In this document: piece by piece, positions 15,975 to 17,034 of the stretch
Position numbering within the stretch: position 1 is the stretch's first letter
Layout of the letters: each line of letters begins with the position of its first letter
NCBI GenBank assembly: GCA_016928975.1
Contig: JAFGJR010000080.1
Location: 1 to 17,034 of the forward strand
Direction of reading: 5' to 3'
Source of the DNA: Sedimentisphaerales bacterium
GTDB lineage: Bacteria > Planctomycetota > Phycisphaerae > Sedimentisphaerales > SG8-4
Length of the DNA: 17,034 nucleotides
The notes under the pieces: model-generated
Database searches by the model: none
What the model was told of the DNA's origin: nothing
What the model saw: only the letters and a program-made list of their open reading frames with translations
Made by a program: the position numbers and the translations under genes

Positions 15975-16002
15975 ATTGTAGCAAACCCGCAGGGAAACGC
16001 AA
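15975..16002 (-). promoter_or_regulatory. Candidate uvrA promoter
   Basis: Read on the minus strand, TTGCGT (16002-15997) is followed after 16 bp by TACAAT (15980-15975). This would give a 5' leader of roughly 95 bases before uvrA. The -10 is good and the -35 matches only TTG. Confidence 0.45.
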
Positions 16003-16070
16003 ATCCTTGACCCGAGCGGGGGTGCATGACCGTAGTTGCGGGGGCGATTTGGCCGATATGGAGGAGTAGA

Positions 16071-16107
16071 GGGAATCGGACCCGGAAGGGCCGGGTGTAG
16101 GATTCCC
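16071..16107 (+). other. Strong imperfect hairpin upstream of the transposase remnant
   Basis: GGGAATC (16071-16077) pairs with GATTCCC (16101-16107), and inside it CCCGG (16081-16085) pairs with CCGGG (16091-16095). Small internal loops separate the two stems. There is no T run after it. It lies 28 bases before the ATG of the transposase remnant and may be an element-end structure or an RNA fold that limits its translation. Confidence 0.45.
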
Positions 16108-16135
16108 GTAGTTGGCCGATCAAGGAGGATTGGAC

Positions 16136-16667
16136 ATGGCGACGGAGTCGTTGGATCAGAAGCGAGCGGAGTTCCTGGCGTTGGCCGGGACGGCCTTTGA
16201 GCGGATGTTTGGCTCGGATGGGCAGAATGGTCTGGTGACGTTTGCCCAGCGTGAGGAGCGCGCCTGTGAGGTGAGCGACGAATTGGCTCGCTGGCTGATG
16301 GCCGAGCATGTGGGCGAAGACCCGGCGGGCGAGGCCGGCGTGGAGCGTAGTTGCCCGATGTGTGCCGGGCCGGTGCGGTATCCTTCTGCGGAACAAGCCC
16401 GGCAGGAGGTCCGGGAGCTCCTGACGCGGCGAGGCAAGATCGAATACCGTCGAGCGGCGGCCCGTTGTCCGCGATGCCGGAGGATTTTTTTCCCTGCTGG
16501 ATGAGCGATTGGGCCTGGGCACGGAAGGCTACCGTGCGGTCTTGATGATCAAGATCGAGTACGCCGGGGCCAATGAGGAATCCAGATTCTCTTGCCCCAG
16601 AGGGCACAGGGCCCACACAACCTCTGACTTCAAACCCCAAACTTCGCTCTTGACACTCCACCCGTAG
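16136..16667 (+). pseudogene. Frameshifted, truncated ISKra4-like transposase
   Basis: ATG 16136 follows AAGGAGG (16122-16128) and opens a 122-residue frame ending at 16504. It contains a zinc-ribbon-like pair, C73-x2-C76 and C111-x2-C114, in the N-terminal arrangement of ISKra4-family transposases. At the T7 run (16485-16491) the frame is lost. In the +1 frame the sequence continues GFFSLLDERLGLGTEGYR and then MIKIEYAGANEES, which resembles the block that normally follows the second Cys pair (C..C..GFFPLDERLGL). Homology seems to stop near 16580, and the frame ends at 16665-16667. A one-base insertion near 16478-16484 would explain the shift. The catalytic core is absent, so it cannot be an active transposase. 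Family naming is from motif memory. Confidence 0.6.
16485..16491 (+). other. T7 homopolymer at the transposase frame break
   Basis: Seven T residues lie where the open frame of the transposase remnant leaves the expected protein. The -1 frame gives no transposase-like sequence; the +1 frame does. This argues for an indel, or less likely a +1 slip, rather than a standard -1 programmed frameshift. Confidence 0.5.
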
Positions 16668-16677
16668 GCGGCATAAT
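16650..16677 (+). promoter_or_regulatory. Near-consensus sigma70-like promoter with no ORF downstream
   Basis: A perfect TTGACA (16650-16655) and CATAAT (16672-16677) are separated by 16 bp, reading rightward. No plus-strand coding frame follows before the window end. It may drive a gene beyond the window, a non-coding RNA, or nothing. Confidence 0.45.
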
Positions 16678-16796
16678 CGCCCCCAGAGGCGCCCCGTTGA
16701 CGAATGTGCGACGAATGAGAGTCACGGCCCCCATGGGCCGGACGGATGTGGTGAGGCCGAAGATGACGCGGAGATTTGTGAAATGTGTAGGTGTGA

Positions 16797-16828
16797 CTCT
16801 GGAATCTGTCGCCTCTGGAATCTGTCGC
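16797..16828. repeat. Perfect 16-bp tandem duplication
   Basis: CTCTGGAATCTGTCGC occurs twice in direct succession (16797-16812 and 16813-16828). It shares GGAATCTG with the 7-bp periodic repeat inside the flavoprotein gene. Confidence 0.85.
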
Positions 16829-16855
16829 AGATGAACGCCGTTTCCGACTCTGTCA

Positions 16856-16867
16856 TTGCGCGCGCAA
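16856..16867. repeat. 12-bp palindrome
   Basis: TTGCGCGCGCAA is its own reverse complement. It lies in the repeat-rich right end and has no evident partner. Confidence 0.3.
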
Positions 16868-16911
16868 CCTTGCCCTCGACCTGATCGGGGGGCGGCAATC
16901 TTTCTTCTCGC

Positions 16912-16938
16912 CGCGAACTACGCGAACCACACGAAAAC
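16912..16938. repeat. Second 9-bp periodic repeat, CGCGAAnnA type (first block)
   Basis: The units CGCGAACTA, CGCGAACCA and CACGAAAAC follow at 9-bp spacing. Another block of the same type is at 16990-17007. Confidence 0.55.
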
Positions 16939-16950
16939 TGCACCACCCAT

Positions 16951-16977
16951 GTCATTCCCGCGCAGGCGGGAATCCAG
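16951..16977. repeat. REP-like hairpin repeat
   Basis: ATTCCCGC (16954-16961) and GCGGGAAT (16966-16973) form a perfect 8-bp stem with a GCAG loop, flanked by GTC and CCAG. This matches the widespread intergenic repeat whose translation reads WIPACAGMT. Such elements are scattered, non-coding and often of the REP/RAYT kind. No RAYT transposase is seen here. Confidence 0.75.
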
Positions 16978-16989
16978 GTTCCTTCACCA

Positions 16990-17007
16990 CGAAGGACGCG
17001 AAGAGAC
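16990..17007. repeat. Second 9-bp periodic repeat, CGCGAAnnA type (second block)
   Basis: CACGAAGGA and CGCGAAGAG follow at 9-bp spacing, just right of the REP-like hairpin. The two blocks flank the hairpin. Confidence 0.5.
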
Positions 17008-17013
17008 CCAGTG

Positions 17014-17030
17014 CGGCCTTCGGCCGCAAC
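17014..17030. other. GC-rich hairpin at the window end
   Basis: TGCGGCC (17014-17020) pairs with GGCCGCA (17024-17030) around a TTC loop. No T run follows on either strand within the window, so it is not a clear terminator. It could belong to a gene or repeat cut off by the window end. Confidence 0.4.
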
Positions 17031-17034
17031 CAAA

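Larger units (their letters stand above)
16668..17034. other. Repeat-rich DNA without a convincing gene
   Basis: After the transposase remnant I see only short repeats, palindromes and a promoter-like sequence. A minus-strand open frame covers most of it, but it translates known repeat types (it contains WIPACAGMT, the usual product of the CCCGC hairpin repeat) and has no recognisable domain. I treat the stretch as non-coding. Confidence 0.6.

Noticed and set aside
16486..16492. TTTTTTC as a programmed -1 frameshift site
   Set aside because: The -1 frame gives no transposase-like sequence and ends quickly; the matching continuation is in the +1 frame.
15867..16661. Minus-strand open frame opposite the transposase remnant and uvrA leader
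   Set aside because: It is proline/arginine-rich low-complexity translation across the uvrA promoter and repeats.
16722..17033. Minus-strand open frame at the right end
   Set aside because: It translates repeat sequences, including WIPACAGMT from the hairpin repeat, and has no convincing start or domain.

Overview
This is a GC-rich bacterial chromosomal segment of about 17 kb. The gene content is an S46 dipeptidyl-peptidase, an Old Yellow Enzyme/GltD-like fusion flavoprotein, a BNR_4 propeller protein and a KDG kinase/KDPG aldolase pair, with short 9-bp periodic repeats between genes. Together these suggest an environmental Planctomycetota (Phycisphaerae-like) bacterium. That assignment is inference; no rRNA or ribosomal protein marker is present to confirm it.

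Layout. Positions 1-210 are a leader with an 18-bp palindrome and a good ribosome binding site. Two plus-strand genes follow: a secreted S46 peptidase (211-2334) and an Nfu-type Fe-S scaffold (2418-2705) with its own sigma70-like promoter, whose -10 box lies inside an inverted repeat. Every gene from 2737 to 15874 is on the minus strand. In transcription order they are uvrA, the OYE/GltD fusion, an SDR, a KDPG-aldolase family protein, a secreted BNR_4 protein, a fumarate-reductase-like flavoprotein, a KDG-kinase-like PfkB protein and an MtnA-type isomerase. From 12922 down to 2737 the gaps are only about 2 to 110 bp, so these seven genes may form one operon. The right end (15875-17034) holds the probable uvrA promoter, a frameshifted and truncated ISKra4-like transposase remnant, and about 450 bp of repeat-rich DNA with no convincing gene.

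How the genes may work together. The clearest theme is sugar-acid catabolism. An exported BNR_4 propeller related to ulvan-lyase-type enzymes would attack a polyuronide outside the cytoplasm. The SDR could act on a keto-sugar acid. The PfkB kinase would phosphorylate 2-keto-3-deoxygluconate, and the Eda-like aldolase would split the product to pyruvate and glyceraldehyde-3-phosphate. The two large flavoproteins and MtnA are not part of the textbook pathway and make the cluster unusual. No transporter, KduI or transcriptional regulator is seen in the window.

Other points of interest are a probable ATT start codon behind a perfect Shine-Dalgarno sequence for the OYE/GltD gene, three copies of a 9-bp periodic repeat placed just after minus-strand stop codons, a 7-bp periodic repeat inside a flavoprotein gene, and a near-consensus promoter that reads into DNA without an ORF.
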